A stretch of 31,217 nucleotides of DNA from Streptomyces sp. NRRL F-6676 (GTDB lineage: Bacteria; Actinomycetota; Actinomycetes; Streptomycetales; Streptomycetaceae): positions 1 to 31,217 of the forward strand of contig NZ_JOHS01000068.1 of assembly GCF_000725625.1 (NCBI RefSeq), read 5' to 3'. This document shows, in pieces, positions 22,494 to 31,120 of the stretch; positions within the stretch are counted from its first letter, which is position 1; every line of letters starts with the position of its first letter. The notes under the pieces are model-generated. The model did no database searches. It had not been told where the DNA came from and saw only the letters and a program-made list of their open reading frames with translations. Both the position numbers and the translations under genes were made by a program.

Positions 22494-25304
22494 ATGTCAC
22501 GGCACACCCCCCGCACCTTCCTCGACAGACTGAGAACTCCCCGCGGAATCCACGGGTTCCTGAAGACCGCATCCGTATGCGTGCTCATTGCCGGACTTTT
22601 GTCCCCGCTTTCCACGGCCATGGCGGCGGACGGCACCCCCGAGCAGGCGCGGACGGCCGCGGCGACCGCCGGCGACCTGTGCGGCGGACAGTGCTCCGAC
22701 ATCCTCCCGCCGGGCGAGAACGGCAACGCCACGCTCGCCCAAGTGCTGCTCAACCAGGTGTTCGGCACCCAGCCCGACCACGCGGAGGACCAGCTCGGCC
22801 CCTACGCGAACCTGGCCACCGGCTACCCGGCGCTCACCGACGCGAAGATCGACACCTTCTTCAACGACGCCTCGTTCGGCGTCCCTTCGGGGCAGGTCGC
22901 CTCCACCCTGAAACCGGGCGGTCGGACGGATGTGACCATCGTCCGGGACAAGAAGACGGGCGTGCCGCACATCACCGGCACCACGCGCTACGGCACCGAG
23001 TTCGGCGCCGGCTATGCCGCCGCCCAGGACCGGCTGTGGCTGATGGACGTCTTCCGGCACGTCGGCCGGGGCCAGTTGACCGGATTCGCCGGCGGCGCCC
23101 CGTCCAACCAGGGCCTGGAGCAGGAGTTCTGGCGCAACGCCCCGTACACCGAGGCGGACCTCCAGGCACAGATCGACGGCGCCGTCGCCTCCGCCGGGGA
23201 GCGCGGCAAGCAGGCGCTCGACGACGTCAACGCCTACCTCGCGGGCATCAACGCCTACATCGACGCCTCCGACAGCGGGCGTTACTTCCCCGGCGAGTAC
23301 GTCCTGACCGGGCACAAGGACTCGATCACCAACGCCGGCACCATCGACCACTTCAAGCAGACCGACCTGGTCGCGCTCGCCTCCGTGATCGGCGCGCTGT
23401 TCGGCTCGGGCGGCGGCGGCGAGGTCAACAACGCGCTCTCCCTGCTCGCCGCGCAGTCCCGGTACGGCGTGGCCGAGGGCACCAAGGTCTGGGAGTCCTT
23501 CCGGGAGCGCAACGACCCCGAGGCGGTCCTCACCGTCCACGACGGCGAGTCCTTCCCGTACGCGGCCAAGCCGGACGACCCGCAGGGCGAGGCCCTGCCC
23601 GACGCCGGGACGGTCGCGCAGGAGCCCCTGGTGTACGACCGCACCGGCAGCGCCGCCACCGCGAGCGCGAAGCGCACCTCGGGGACCGCGTCCGGCACCG
23701 CGCTCAGCTCCGCCAGGCGCGGCATGTCCAACGCCCTCGTCGTCAGCGGGAAGCACACCGCGAGCGGCCACCCCGTCGCCGTCTTCGGCCCGCAGACCGG
23801 CTACTTCGCCCCGCAGCTCCTCATGCTCCAGGAGATCCAGGGCCCCGGCCTCAGCGCGCGCGGCGCCTCGTTCGCGGGGCTGAGCATGTACGTCGAACTC
23901 GGGCGCGGCCAGGACTACTCGTGGAGCGCCACGACCTCCGGCCAGGACATCATCGACACCTACGCGGTCGAACTGTGCCAGGACGACTACCACTACCTCT
24001 ACCACGGCACCTGCACGGCCATGGACAAGGTCGAGCAGACCAACGCCTGGAAGCCGACCGTGGCCGACTCCACGGCCGCCGGTTCCTACACGATGCGGGT
24101 GTGGCGCACGAAGTACGGCCCCGTCGAGTACCGGGCGACCGTCGGCGGCAAGAAGGTCGCCTACACGACCCTGCGCTCGTCCTATCTCCACGAGGCCGAC
24201 TCGATCATCGGCTTCCAGATGCTCAACGACCCCGACTACGTGAAGGGCCCCGAGGACTTCCAGAAGGCGGTCCAGCACATCAACTACACGTTCAACTGGT
24301 TCTACGCCGACGCGCGGCACACCGCGTACTACAACAGCGGCGACAACCCGGTGCGGGCGAGCGGCGTCGACGCCGAGTTCCCGGTGTGGGCGCGGCAGGC
24401 GTACGAGTGGAGCGGCTGGAACCCCGCGACGAACACGGCGTCGTACACGCCGGCGTCGGCGCACCCGAACTCCGTCGACCAGGACTACTACATCTCCTGG
24501 AACAACAAGCAGGCCGAGGACTACGCCGCCGCGCCCTGGGGCGAGGGGTCCGTGCACCGCGGTGACCTGCTGGAGGACCGGGTGAAGAAGCTCGTCGCCG
24601 CCGGCGGGGTGACCCGCTCCTCCCTCGTCAAGGCGATGGCGGACGCGGCCCTGGCCGACCTGCGCGCCGAGGACGTCCTGCCGAAGCTGCTGGCGGTCGT
24701 CACCAGCTCGACGGTGACGGACTCCGCGACGGCGGCGGCGGTGAGCAAGCTCTCCGCGTGGGTCTCGGCGGGCGCCAAGCGCACGGAGACGTCGGCCGGT
24801 TCGAAGACGTACGCGAACGCGGACGCGATCCGCGTCCTGGACGCGTGGTGGCCGCTGCTGGTGAAGGCGGAGTTCGCACCGGGCCTCGGCGACGACCTGT
24901 ACACGGCCATGACGGCCAACCTCCCCATCGACGAGTCCCCGTCGGCCGCGCACGGCCCGACCGGCTCGCACGCCGGCAGCTCCTTCCAGTACGGCTGGTG
25001 GAGCTACGTCGACAAGGACATCCGGGCGGTGCTGGGGGAGCAGGTCCAGGGCCCGCTGGCGCACGCGTACTGCGGCGACGGCAGCCTGAACGCCTGCCGC
25101 ACGGTGTTGCTCGACACGCTGAAGGAGGCGGCGGGCAGGTCGGCGTCCCAGGTCTACCCGGGCGACGACCTCTGCTCGGCCGGCGACCAGTGGTGCGCCG
25201 ACTCGATCGTCCAGCGCGCGCTGGGCGGCATCAAGCACGGCAACATCAGCTGGCAGAACCGTCCGACCTACCAGCAGGTGGTGGAGTACACGTCCCACCG
25301 TTGA
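22494..25304 (+). CDS. Secreted penicillin acylase family N-terminal nucleophile hydrolase
   Basis: A 936-aa precursor. The ATG at 22494 follows GGAGGA by 8 nt; the frame upstream to 22431 has no ribosome site. The signal peptide runs to about 44 (TASVCVLIAGLLSPLSTAMA, cut before ADG). Family features include DVTIVRDKKTGVPHITGTTRYGTEFGAGYAAAQDRLWLMD (start of the alpha subunit domain) and RRGMSNALVVSGKHTASGHPV, where S412 would become the N-terminal nucleophile of the beta subunit after removal of the linker before it. N413 also fits. Such enzymes hydrolyse amides of penicillins, acyl-homoserine lactones or lipopeptides such as aculeacin. The exact substrate cannot be told from sequence. It is transcribed alone and followed by a strong terminator. 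Confidence 0.95.
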   Translation: MSRHTPRTFLDRLRTPRGIHGFLKTASVCVLIAGLLSPLSTAMAADGTPEQARTAAATAGDLCGGQCSDILPPGENGNATLAQVLLNQVFGTQPDHAEDQLGPYANLATGYPALTDAKIDTFFNDASFGVPSGQVASTLKPGGRTDVTIVRDKKTGVPHITGTTRYGTEFGAGYAAAQDRLWLMDVFRHVGRGQLTGFAGGAPSNQGLEQEFWRNAPYTEADLQAQIDGAVASAGERGKQALDDVNAYLAGINAYIDASDSGRYFPGEYVLTGHKDSITNAGTIDHFKQTDLVALASVIGALFGSGGGGEVNNALSLLAAQSRYGVAEGTKVWESFRERNDPEAVLTVHDGESFPYAAKPDDPQGEALPDAGTVAQEPLVYDRTGSAATASAKRTSGTASGTALSSARRGMSNALVVSGKHTASGHPVAVFGPQTGYFAPQLLMLQEIQGPGLSARGASFAGLSMYVELGRGQDYSWSATTSGQDIIDTYAVELCQDDYHYLYHGTCTAMDKVEQTNAWKPTVADSTAAGSYTMRVWRTKYGPVEYRATVGGKKVAYTTLRSSYLHEADSIIGFQMLNDPDYVKGPEDFQKAVQHINYTFNWFYADARHTAYYNSGDNPVRASGVDAEFPVWARQAYEWSGWNPATNTASYTPASAHPNSVDQDYYISWNNKQAEDYAAAPWGEGSVHRGDLLEDRVKKLVAAGGVTRSSLVKAMADAALADLRAEDVLPKLLAVVTSSTVTDSATAAAVSKLSAWVSAGAKRTETSAGSKTYANADAIRVLDAWWPLLVKAEFAPGLGDDLYTAMTANLPIDESPSAAHGPTGSHAGSSFQYGWWSYVDKDIRAVLGEQVQGPLAHAYCGDGSLNACRTVLLDTLKEAAGRSASQVYPGDDLCSAGDQWCADSIVQRALGGIKHGNISWQNRPTYQQVVEYTSHR

Positions 25305-25310
25305 CAGACC

Positions 25311-25342
25311 GGCCCCGCACCGGCCGCTTCCGGTGCGGGGCC
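25311..25342 (+). terminator. Terminator hairpin of the acylase gene
   Basis: GGCCCCGCACCGG (25311-25323) and CCGGTGCGGGGCC (25330-25342) make a perfect 13-bp stem with a 6-nt loop, starting 7 nt after the stop codon. There is no U-tract, which is usual in Streptomyces. Confidence 0.9.
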
Positions 25343-25430
25343 ACCACCGGTCGCGCGGGCCCCGTCCGCGGGGGCGGACCGGGTCCACGGGGCGTCGACT
25401 CGGCGCAGGGGCCGTCCGTGGCCGCCCGGC

Positions 25431-26264
25431 TCACGTTCCCGAGGGCGGCTCCCCCTGTCGGCCGGGGGTGGGGAACGGTGTGCCGAGCAGCTGTTCCATC
25501 CGGATCGTGAGGTAGGAGCGCAGCCAGTCGTCGGTGTATATCCACATCGCCTCGGCCTCCATGCCCGCGACGACCAACTCGCCCACGCCGTCGATGCTCA
25601 CGCCGGACCTGAAGAGGGCCTCCGTCTTCTCGCGCACCTCACCGGAGAGCGGGGCGATGCTGCCCGCGCCCATCGCATAGGTGTGCTCCAGGATGCCGGT
25701 GTCGACGTAGGCGGGGCACAGGACGCTCACTCCGATCCCGTGCCGTTCCGCCGCCAGCCGCAGCGACTCCGACAGTCCGACGACCGCGAACTTGCTCGTC
25801 GTGTACAGCACGTTCGGCCCCGCCACCAGACCGGCGCCCGAGGCGCTGTTCACGACGTATCCGCCCCTGCCGCGCTCGATCATGCGCGGCAGGAACGTCT
25901 GTAGCCCGTTGATCACGCCGGAGAGGTTGACGCCGAGCGTCAGGTCCCACTTGGCGTAGTCCAACTCCGACAGGGGCGAAGACGGCGCGATGCCCGCGTT
26001 GTTGAACAGGAGGTCGACCGGGCCGAGCGTCGACTCGACGTCGTCGGCGACGGACGCGAACGCCTCCCGCTCGCGGACGTCCAGCCGGCGCACCTCGACG
26101 TCCGTCACCTTGGACAGCTCCTCCCCGCTGCGGTGCAGGGCCTCCTCGTCGATGTCGGTGAGCGCGAGGCGCACCCCCCTGCTGCCCAGTGCGCGCGCGA
26201 TGCCCAGACCGATCCCCTGGCCGCCGCCCGTGATGAAGGCGACCGATCCCTTCCAGTTCCTCAT
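25431..26264 (-). CDS. Short-chain dehydrogenase/reductase
   Basis: A 277-aa classical SDR. The cofactor motif is TGGGQGIG (12-19), NNAG is at 88-91, and the catalytic residues are S142, Y154 and K158 (YTTSKFA). The acidic residue after the second strand (TDID) favours NAD(H). The C-terminal extension (MWIYTDDWLRSYLTIRMEQLL) is longer than in typical SDRs. The substrate is unknown. It is downstream of a TetR gene on the same strand (about 250 nt apart) and has an operator-like site at 26303-26320 in its promoter region. Confidence 0.94.
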   Translation of the reverse strand: MRNWKGSVAFITGGGQGIGLGIARALGSRGVRLALTDIDEEALHRSGEELSKVTDVEVRRLDVREREAFASVADDVESTLGPVDLLFNNAGIAPSSPLSELDYAKWDLTLGVNLSGVINGLQTFLPRMIERGRGGYVVNSASGAGLVAGPNVLYTTSKFAVVGLSESLRLAAERHGIGVSVLCPAYVDTGILEHTYAMGAGSIAPLSGEVREKTEALFRSGVSIDGVGELVVAGMEAEAMWIYTDDWLRSYLTIRMEQLLGTPFPTPGRQGEPPSGT

Positions 26265-26302
26265 ACCGATCTCTCTCTACTCTCTATGACGATCTGACAT
26301 CT

Positions 26303-26320
26303 CTATGCTGACCAACACAG
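26303..26320. promoter_or_regulatory. Operator-like site upstream of the SDR gene
   Basis: CTATGCTGACCAACACAG includes TGCTGACCAACA, self-complementary except for transitions (TGYTGRYCARCA). It is 39 nt before the SDR start. It matches the minus-strand reading of 27798-27815 at 14 of 18 positions. Confidence 0.5.
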
Positions 26321-26413
26321 TAAGGGGTTGCCGAAGCGAGGGCGAGGTGCCGACGAGGGATTTCCTGACGTGCACGGGCAGGGGCGTCACTCGCCCGGGG
26401 CAGAGAGGGACGC

Positions 26414-26475
26414 GGGCACGGCCGGGCGCCGGAGCGGGCGCCGGGCGGTGTGCCCGCGCGGGACGGGCCGTGCCC
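26414..26475 (-). terminator. GC-rich hairpin region after the TetR gene
   Basis: GGGCACGGCC (26414-26423) pairs with GGCCGTGCCC (26466-26475). The overlapping GCGGGCAC (26412-26419) can instead pair with GTGCCCGC (26450-26457). Both folds lie within 100 nt of the TetR stop codon and could end its transcript. The alternative folds share bases and exclude each other. Confidence 0.45.
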
Positions 26476-26512
26476 TGGGGGAGGGGGTGCCGCTACCGGT
26501 GGCGGTGCGGAG

Positions 26513-27169
26513 CTATTCGGTGACGGTGCGGGGTGCGCCGTCGGAGGCGGGTCGCGTCCACAGGTCGGCGACGCTCTCGCCGACCATGGTCACCAGCGAC
26601 CGCAGGGACTCTTCGAGGTCGATGCCGTTGGGGTCCAGGACCGATTGCAGATGGATGCCCGTCACGGCACCGGTGAGCGTGACGGCGACCGCGCGTTCCC
26701 GGCCGGCCGCGACCTCGGGGTCCACCCCGTCGGGGCGCTGCGCCCGCAGCCACTGTTCGACGCCCTTGCGACGCTGTTCGAGGAACGTCCGGTACTGCGC
26801 GTGCACCGTGCCCCTGCCGCTCAAGGCCTCGGTGAGGACCATGAACATCAGCGCGGAGTTGCCGCTGCGCACCCAGGTGGCGTAGTCGTGGACGAGTGTG
26901 GCCAGCGAGGGCAGGGACTCGTACTGTGCGGGCCCCATGAACCGGTCGATGGCGCGCTCGACGACGGCCATCACCAGGCCTTCCTTGTTCTTGAAGTGCC
27001 ACGGGATGCTGCCCCGGCTGATGCCGGACCGCTCGGCGATGTCGACGAAGGAGGTCCGTTCGAAGCCGCGTTCGGCGAACAGTTCCTCGGCGGCGTCGAG
27101 GATGCGCCGACGGCTCTCGTCCCCGATCTCGTCGATGCGGCGTCGCCCTGCGGAACTCACGGGAGTCAT
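26513..27169 (-). CDS. TetR family regulator upstream of the SDR
   Basis: A 218-aa regulator. The DNA-binding domain is at about 18-68, with FVDIAERSGISRGSIPWHFKNKEGL. The C-terminal domain contains MFMVLTEALSGRGTVHAQYR, not assigned to a ligand class. GGGAGG precedes the ATG by about 10 nt. It follows a membrane protein gene by 33 nt on the same strand and precedes the SDR gene. Related operator-like sequences occur upstream of the SDR (26303) and of the membrane protein gene (27798), so it may control all three, itself included. Confidence 0.92.
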   Translation of the reverse strand: MTPVSSAGRRRIDEIGDESRRRILDAAEELFAERGFERTSFVDIAERSGISRGSIPWHFKNKEGLVMAVVERAIDRFMGPAQYESLPSLATLVHDYATWVRSGNSALMFMVLTEALSGRGTVHAQYRTFLEQRRKGVEQWLRAQRPDGVDPEVAAGRERAVAVTLTGAVTGIHLQSVLDPNGIDLEESLRSLVTMVGESVADLWTRPASDGAPRTVTE

Positions 27170-27202
27170 CCTAGACGAACCTCCCTTCCCTCTCCCGGGG
27201 CG

Positions 27203-27700
27203 TCAGCCCCGCTCCAGCGGGCGGACCCGCGCCTCCTGCGCGGACTCCCGGCCGGGCGCCGGGCGCACACTTCTCGCCGGTGCGACGCGTCGCCACACCG
27301 GCGTCCCGAGCGCGTGCAGCCCGGCCGACGCGATCGCCGCGTACACCGGGAAGGTCACGGGGTCGAACGCCGTCGTGTCCTCGCCGGGCAGCACCAGCCG
27401 GAGGCCCACGACGGTGAGGGAGGCGAAGAGCCCGCCGAAGGTGCCGCGGACGGCGGCCGGCCATCCGCGTCGGTGCTCGCGTCCGGCGACGAAGGCGCCC
27501 AGGATCCCCAGACCCTGCCATGTCCACCAGGCCGCGCCGCTCCAGCCGAGCATGAGGAACGCCACGGCGCCGAACGCCACCGGCACCACGACCACGGACA
27601 CGGCCTGCCGGGTCCAGGAGAACTCGGCGAACAGCTCAGGCGCGCGGGGCGGGCGCCCGCCCGCGACCGCCGGAGGCGCGTGCTCACGGTTTTCGGGCAT
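27203..27700 (-). CDS. Hypothetical multi-pass membrane protein
   Basis: A 165-aa protein from the ATG at 27700, which is preceded by AGGAGGGCCAGGAAA; an ATG at 27754 lacks a ribosome site. Hydrophobic segments are VSVVVVPVAFGAVAFLMLGW, WTWQGLGILGAFVAG, GGLFASLTVVGLRLVL and FPVYAAIASAGLHALG, giving about four helices, with a basic C-terminal tail. No family is recognised. It is the first gene of a likely membrane protein-TetR cluster. The function is unknown. Confidence 0.7.
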   Translation of the reverse strand: MPENREHAPPAVAGGRPPRAPELFAEFSWTRQAVSVVVVPVAFGAVAFLMLGWSGAAWWTWQGLGILGAFVAGREHRRGWPAAVRGTFGGLFASLTVVGLRLVLPGEDTTAFDPVTFPVYAAIASAGLHALGTPVWRRVAPARSVRPAPGRESAQEARVRPLERG

Positions 27701-27797
27701 TTTCCTGGCCCTCCTCACGCCGGGGGACCGGCGACGTCCGACGGGCTTCGCCATCGGTGCGGCACTGATGGAACACGATGGAACACGACAACCTAGT

Positions 27798-27815
27798 CTG
27801 TGTCAACCAGCATAG
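27798..27815. promoter_or_regulatory. Operator-like site upstream of the membrane protein gene
   Basis: CTGTGTCAACCAGCATAG; its complement CTATGCTGGTTGACACAG matches the site at 26303-26320. It lies about 98 nt upstream of the membrane protein start. Its complement contains TTGACA, so a -35 box on the minus strand may overlap it. Confidence 0.45.
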
Positions 27816-27935
27816 AAGCGGGCGCCGGGTGCGGGGCGGGGGCGGGCGGGGGCCGGGGTGCCGAGGGGGAGCGCGGGTCCGGTGGCAGGGGTGGACCGCA
27901 GGTCCGGCGGCGGGGTGGACGGCGTTCCGAGCCCC

Positions 27936-27964
27936 TTCCGCTCCACATACCGACCGGTTAGTCT
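27936..27964 (+). promoter_or_regulatory. Promoter and operator of the SDR-ligase-TetR operon
   Basis: ACCGACCGGTTAGT (27949-27962) is symmetric about ACCGGT apart from transitions. It overlaps a possible -10 box TAGTCT (27959-27964), with TTCCGC 17 nt before it as a weak -35. It sits 57 nt before the SDR start. The TetR protein encoded third in the operon is the likely binder. Confidence 0.6.
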
Positions 27965-28019
27965 GCGAGGTGAAGTCGATGCGGAACGTCTCGTCGTCTC
28001 GTCGTGTCGAAGGAGACCG

Positions 28020-28784
28020 ATGGTGGAAGCCGTGCAGGATGCGGGAGTGGTCGTCACCGGGGCCGGGGGCGGTATCGGGGCCGCGCTGGCCCGGCGGTTC
28101 GCCGCCGAGGGGGCGCGGGTCGTGGTGAACGACCTGGACGCCGGGCGGGCGCGAGCCGTCGCCGACGAGGTCGGCGGGATCGCCGTTCCCGGCGACGCCT
28201 CCGCGATCGTGGCGGACGCGCGGGACGCCCTCGGCGGCACCGTCGACGTGTACTGCGCCAACGCGGGGCTCGGCTCCGGCGGCACCGAGGCCGCGCCCGA
28301 GGACGTGTGGGCCAGTGCGTGGGACGTCAACGTCATGGCGCACGTCCGCGCCGCCCACGCCCTGATCCCCGGCTGGCTGGAGCGCGGCGGCGGGCGCTTC
28401 GTGTCGACCGTCTCGGCGGCCGGGCTGCTCACCATGATCGGCGCCGCCCCCTACAGCGTCACCAAGCACGGCGCCTACGCCTTCGCCGAATGGCTGTCGC
28501 TCACCTACCGCCACCGCGGCATCAAGGTGCACGCCATCTGCCCGCAGGGCGTACGCACCGACATGCTCACCGCGGCCGGCAGCGCCGGCGAACTCGTGCT
28601 CGCGCCCACCGCGATCGAACCGGAGGCCGTCGCCGACGCGCTGTTCAAGGGCATCGCCGAGGACCGCTTCCTGATCCTGCCGCACCCTGAGGTCGCCGCC
28701 TACTACCAGGCGCGGGCCGCCGAACCCGACCGCTGGCTCACCCACATGAACCACCTCCAGCAGAAGTGGGAGGCCACCTCGTGA
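28020..28784 (+). CDS. Short-chain dehydrogenase/reductase, first gene of the ligase operon
   Basis: A 254-aa classical SDR. The cofactor motif is TGAGGGIG (13-20), NAG at 81-83, and the catalytic residues are S132, Y145 and K149 (YSVTKHG). NDLD after the second strand suggests NAD(H). The ATG at 28020 follows AAGGAG by 6 nt. It overlaps the acyl-CoA ligase start (GTGA at 28781-28784), so the two are translationally coupled. It may oxidise or reduce a hydroxyacyl or alcohol intermediate that the ligase product feeds into; this is inference. Confidence 0.95.
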   Translation: MVEAVQDAGVVVTGAGGGIGAALARRFAAEGARVVVNDLDAGRARAVADEVGGIAVPGDASAIVADARDALGGTVDVYCANAGLGSGGTEAAPEDVWASAWDVNVMAHVRAAHALIPGWLERGGGRFVSTVSAAGLLTMIGAAPYSVTKHGAYAFAEWLSLTYRHRGIKVHAICPQGVRTDMLTAAGSAGELVLAPTAIEPEAVADALFKGIAEDRFLILPHPEVAAYYQARAAEPDRWLTHMNHLQQKWEATS

Positions 28785-30472
28785 CCGCCGTACCCTCCCG
28801 CTACGCCGCCAAGCCCTGGCTCGCCCAGCTCACCGAGGCCCAGCGCGCCCCGCTCACCCCGCCGGACACCCTGCTCCACGCTCTGCGGAAGCATGTCGCC
28901 GCCCACCCGGACCGCACCGCCCTCGCCTACTTCGACGGCCGGCTCACCTACCGGGAACTGGACGAACTGAGCGACTCCGTCGCCGGGCACCTCGCCGCCC
29001 GCGGCCTGGAACGCGGGGACCGCGTGGCGATCCTGTTGCAGAACTCCCCGCACTTCGTGCTCGCCCTGCTGGGCGCGTGGAAGGCGGGCGCCACCGTCGT
29101 CCCCGTCAACCCCATGTACAAGTCGGGCGAGGTCACCCACGTCCTGCACGACGCCGAGGTCACCGCGCTGGTCTGCGCCGACCGCGCCTGGGAGACGTAT
29201 CTGCGCGAGACGGCGGCCGGCTCCTCCGTACGGATCGTGCTCACCGCCTGCGAACGGGACTTCCAGACGCGGAACGACCCCCGTGTGCTCACCTTCGAAC
29301 GGCTCCCGCGGGCGTCCGACGCCGACGACCTCACCGCCGTCGCCCGGCAGGGCGGCAAGGCCCCCGAGGGCCGCACCCTCACCTCCGCCGACATCGCCCT
29401 CATCAGCTACACCTCCGGCACCAGCGGCACCCCCAAGGGCGCCACCAACACGCACGGCAACATCATGTTCAACGCCGAGCGGCAGCGCACCGGACTCGAA
29501 CTGCCCGACACCCCCGTCTACTTCGCGATGGCACCGCTGTTCCACATCACCGGCATGGTCTGCCAGCTCGTCGCCTGCCTGGACAGCGCGGGCACGCTCG
29601 TGCTCGCCTACCGCTTCGAGGCCGGGGTCGTGCTGGACGCGTTCGCCGAGCACCGGCCCGTGTACACCGTCGGCCCCTCCACCGCGTTCATGGCGCTCGC
29701 CGCCCACCCCGCCGTCACCCGGGACCACTTCTCCTCCTTCCGCACCATCTCCTCCGGCGGCGCCCCGCTGCCGCCCGCCCTGGTGGAGAAGTTCCGGGCC
29801 GGGTTCGGGCCGTACATCCACAACGGCTACGGCCTCACCGAGTGCACCGCCCCCTGCGCCTCCGTGCCCCCGCACCGCGAGGCCCCCGTCGACCCCGTCT
29901 CCGGGACACTCGCGGTGGGCGTGCCCGGCCCCGACACCGTCGTCCGCATCCTCGACGACGCGGGGGAGGAGGTTCCCTTCGGCGAACAGGGTGAAATCGT
30001 CGTACGGGGCCCGCAGGTCGTCCCCGGCTACTGGCGCCGCCCCGACGCCACCGCCGAGACCTTCCCCGGCGGCGAACTGCGCACCGGCGACATCGGCTTC
30101 ATGGACGAGGCCGGCTGGCTCTACGTCGTCGACCGCAAGAAGGACATGATCAACGCCTCCGGCTTCAAGGTCTGGCCGCGCGAGGTCGAGGACGTCCTCT
30201 ACACCCACCCGGCGGTGCGCGAGGCCGCCGTCGTGGGGGTGCCGGACGGGTACCGGGGAGAGACCGTCAGGGCATACATCAGCCTCCGCCCGGGCACGGA
30301 AGCGGCTCCGGAGGCCCTGGCCGCGTACTGCCGGGAGAGACTGGCCGCCTACAAGTACCCGCGCCAGGTGGAGATCCTGCCCGAGCTGCCCAAGACGGCG
30401 AGTGGGAAGATCCTCCGTCGGGAACTGCGTTCCCGTACCGGCGGGGGAACCGTTGGAACTTCGCAGGCGTGA
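28781..30472 (+). CDS. AMP-forming acyl-CoA synthetase/ligase
   Basis: A 563-aa ANL-superfamily enzyme that activates a carboxylic acid with ATP and joins it to CoA. The phosphate-binding motif YTSGTSGTPKGA is at 210-221, followed by MAPLFHITGMV, the adenine motif NGYGLTEC, RTGDIGFMDEAGWLYVVDRKKDMI and catalytic K543 in PKTASGKILRRELR. The start GTG 28781 overlaps the SDR stop codon. The substrate is probably a fatty or aromatic acid; specificity cannot be read. A TetR gene follows after 34 nt. The SDR and TetR context is common for fatty-acid or steroid-like acid degradation operons. Confidence 0.95.
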   Translation: MTAVPSRYAAKPWLAQLTEAQRAPLTPPDTLLHALRKHVAAHPDRTALAYFDGRLTYRELDELSDSVAGHLAARGLERGDRVAILLQNSPHFVLALLGAWKAGATVVPVNPMYKSGEVTHVLHDAEVTALVCADRAWETYLRETAAGSSVRIVLTACERDFQTRNDPRVLTFERLPRASDADDLTAVARQGGKAPEGRTLTSADIALISYTSGTSGTPKGATNTHGNIMFNAERQRTGLELPDTPVYFAMAPLFHITGMVCQLVACLDSAGTLVLAYRFEAGVVLDAFAEHRPVYTVGPSTAFMALAAHPAVTRDHFSSFRTISSGGAPLPPALVEKFRAGFGPYIHNGYGLTECTAPCASVPPHREAPVDPVSGTLAVGVPGPDTVVRILDDAGEEVPFGEQGEIVVRGPQVVPGYWRRPDATAETFPGGELRTGDIGFMDEAGWLYVVDRKKDMINASGFKVWPREVEDVLYTHPAVREAAVVGVPDGYRGETVRAYISLRPGTEAAPEALAAYCRERLAAYKYPRQVEILPELPKTASGKILRRELRSRTGGGTVGTSQA

Positions 30473-30506
30473 CCGTAGGCAGCATCCAGGAAGGCAGGTG
30501 GCGGCA

Positions 30507-31100
30507 GTGCCCAGAACCACGGACGGAGACGGCGCGCCCGTCCCGCAGCGGCTCCTCGCCGCCGCCACCCGGCTCTTCGCCGAGCAGGGCTACGACCGCA
30601 CGTCCGTGCAGGAGATCGTCGAGGCGGCGGGCGTCACCAAGGGCGCGCTCTACCACTACTTCGGCTCCAAGGACGACCTGCTGCACGAGGTGTACGCGCG
30701 CGTGCTCCGCGTCCAGCAGGAGCGCCTCGACGCGTTCGCGGACGCCGACGAGCCGGTGGAGAAGCGGCTGCGCGGGGCGGCGGCGGACGTCGTCGTCACG
30801 ACGATCGAGAACCTCGACGACGCGTCGATCTTCTTCCGCTCGATGCACCACCTCAGCCCCGAGAAGAACAAGCAGGTACGCGCCGAACGCCGCCGCTACC
30901 ACGAACGCTTCCGCGCGCTGATCGAGGAGGGCCAGCGCGAGGGCGTCTTCTCCACGGCCACCCCGGCCGACCTGGTGGTGGACTACCACTTCGGCTCCGT
31001 CCACCACCTCTCCACGTGGTACCGCCCCGGGGGCCCACTGGCCCCCCAACAGGTGGCGGACCACCTGGCCGACCTGCTGCTGCGCGCGCTGCGGCCGTGA
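30507..31100 (+). CDS. TetR family regulator of the SDR-ligase operon
   Basis: A 197-aa regulator. The DNA-binding domain is at about 13-63 (RLLAAATRLFAEQGYDRTS, then VEAAGVTKGALYHYFGSKDDLL). The C-terminal domain has the segment MHHLSPEKNKQVRAERRRYHERFRALIEEG. The GTG at 30507 is chosen because AGGTGG lies 5 nt upstream; GTG 30498 is the alternative. It is the third gene of the operon and is likely its repressor through the palindrome at 27949-27962, with an acyl-CoA ligand by family analogy. Confidence 0.93.
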   Translation: MPRTTDGDGAPVPQRLLAAATRLFAEQGYDRTSVQEIVEAAGVTKGALYHYFGSKDDLLHEVYARVLRVQQERLDAFADADEPVEKRLRGAAADVVVTTIENLDDASIFFRSMHHLSPEKNKQVRAERRRYHERFRALIEEGQREGVFSTATPADLVVDYHFGSVHHLSTWYRPGGPLAPQQVADHLADLLLRALRP

Positions 31101-31120
31101 CGAGGGGCGCGGGCGGGCCC

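Larger units (their letters stand above)
27701..28019. other. Divergent promoter region
   Basis: This gap between the membrane protein gene and the SDR-ligase-TetR operon holds a tandem pair of GATGGAACAC (27767-27786), the operator-like site at 27798-27815 and the palindrome at 27949-27962. The remaining part, about 27820-27935, is G/C-rich with no further structure I can support. Confidence 0.6.

Noticed and set aside
22497..25388. 963-aa minus-strand open frame opposite the acylase
   Set aside because: Composition is Gly/Val/Arg-rich without any motif, while the plus strand encodes a complete acylase with signal peptide and nucleophile.
28703..30568. 621-aa minus-strand frame opposite the acyl-CoA ligase
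   Set aside because: Mirror-frame artefact; the plus strand carries all ligase motifs.
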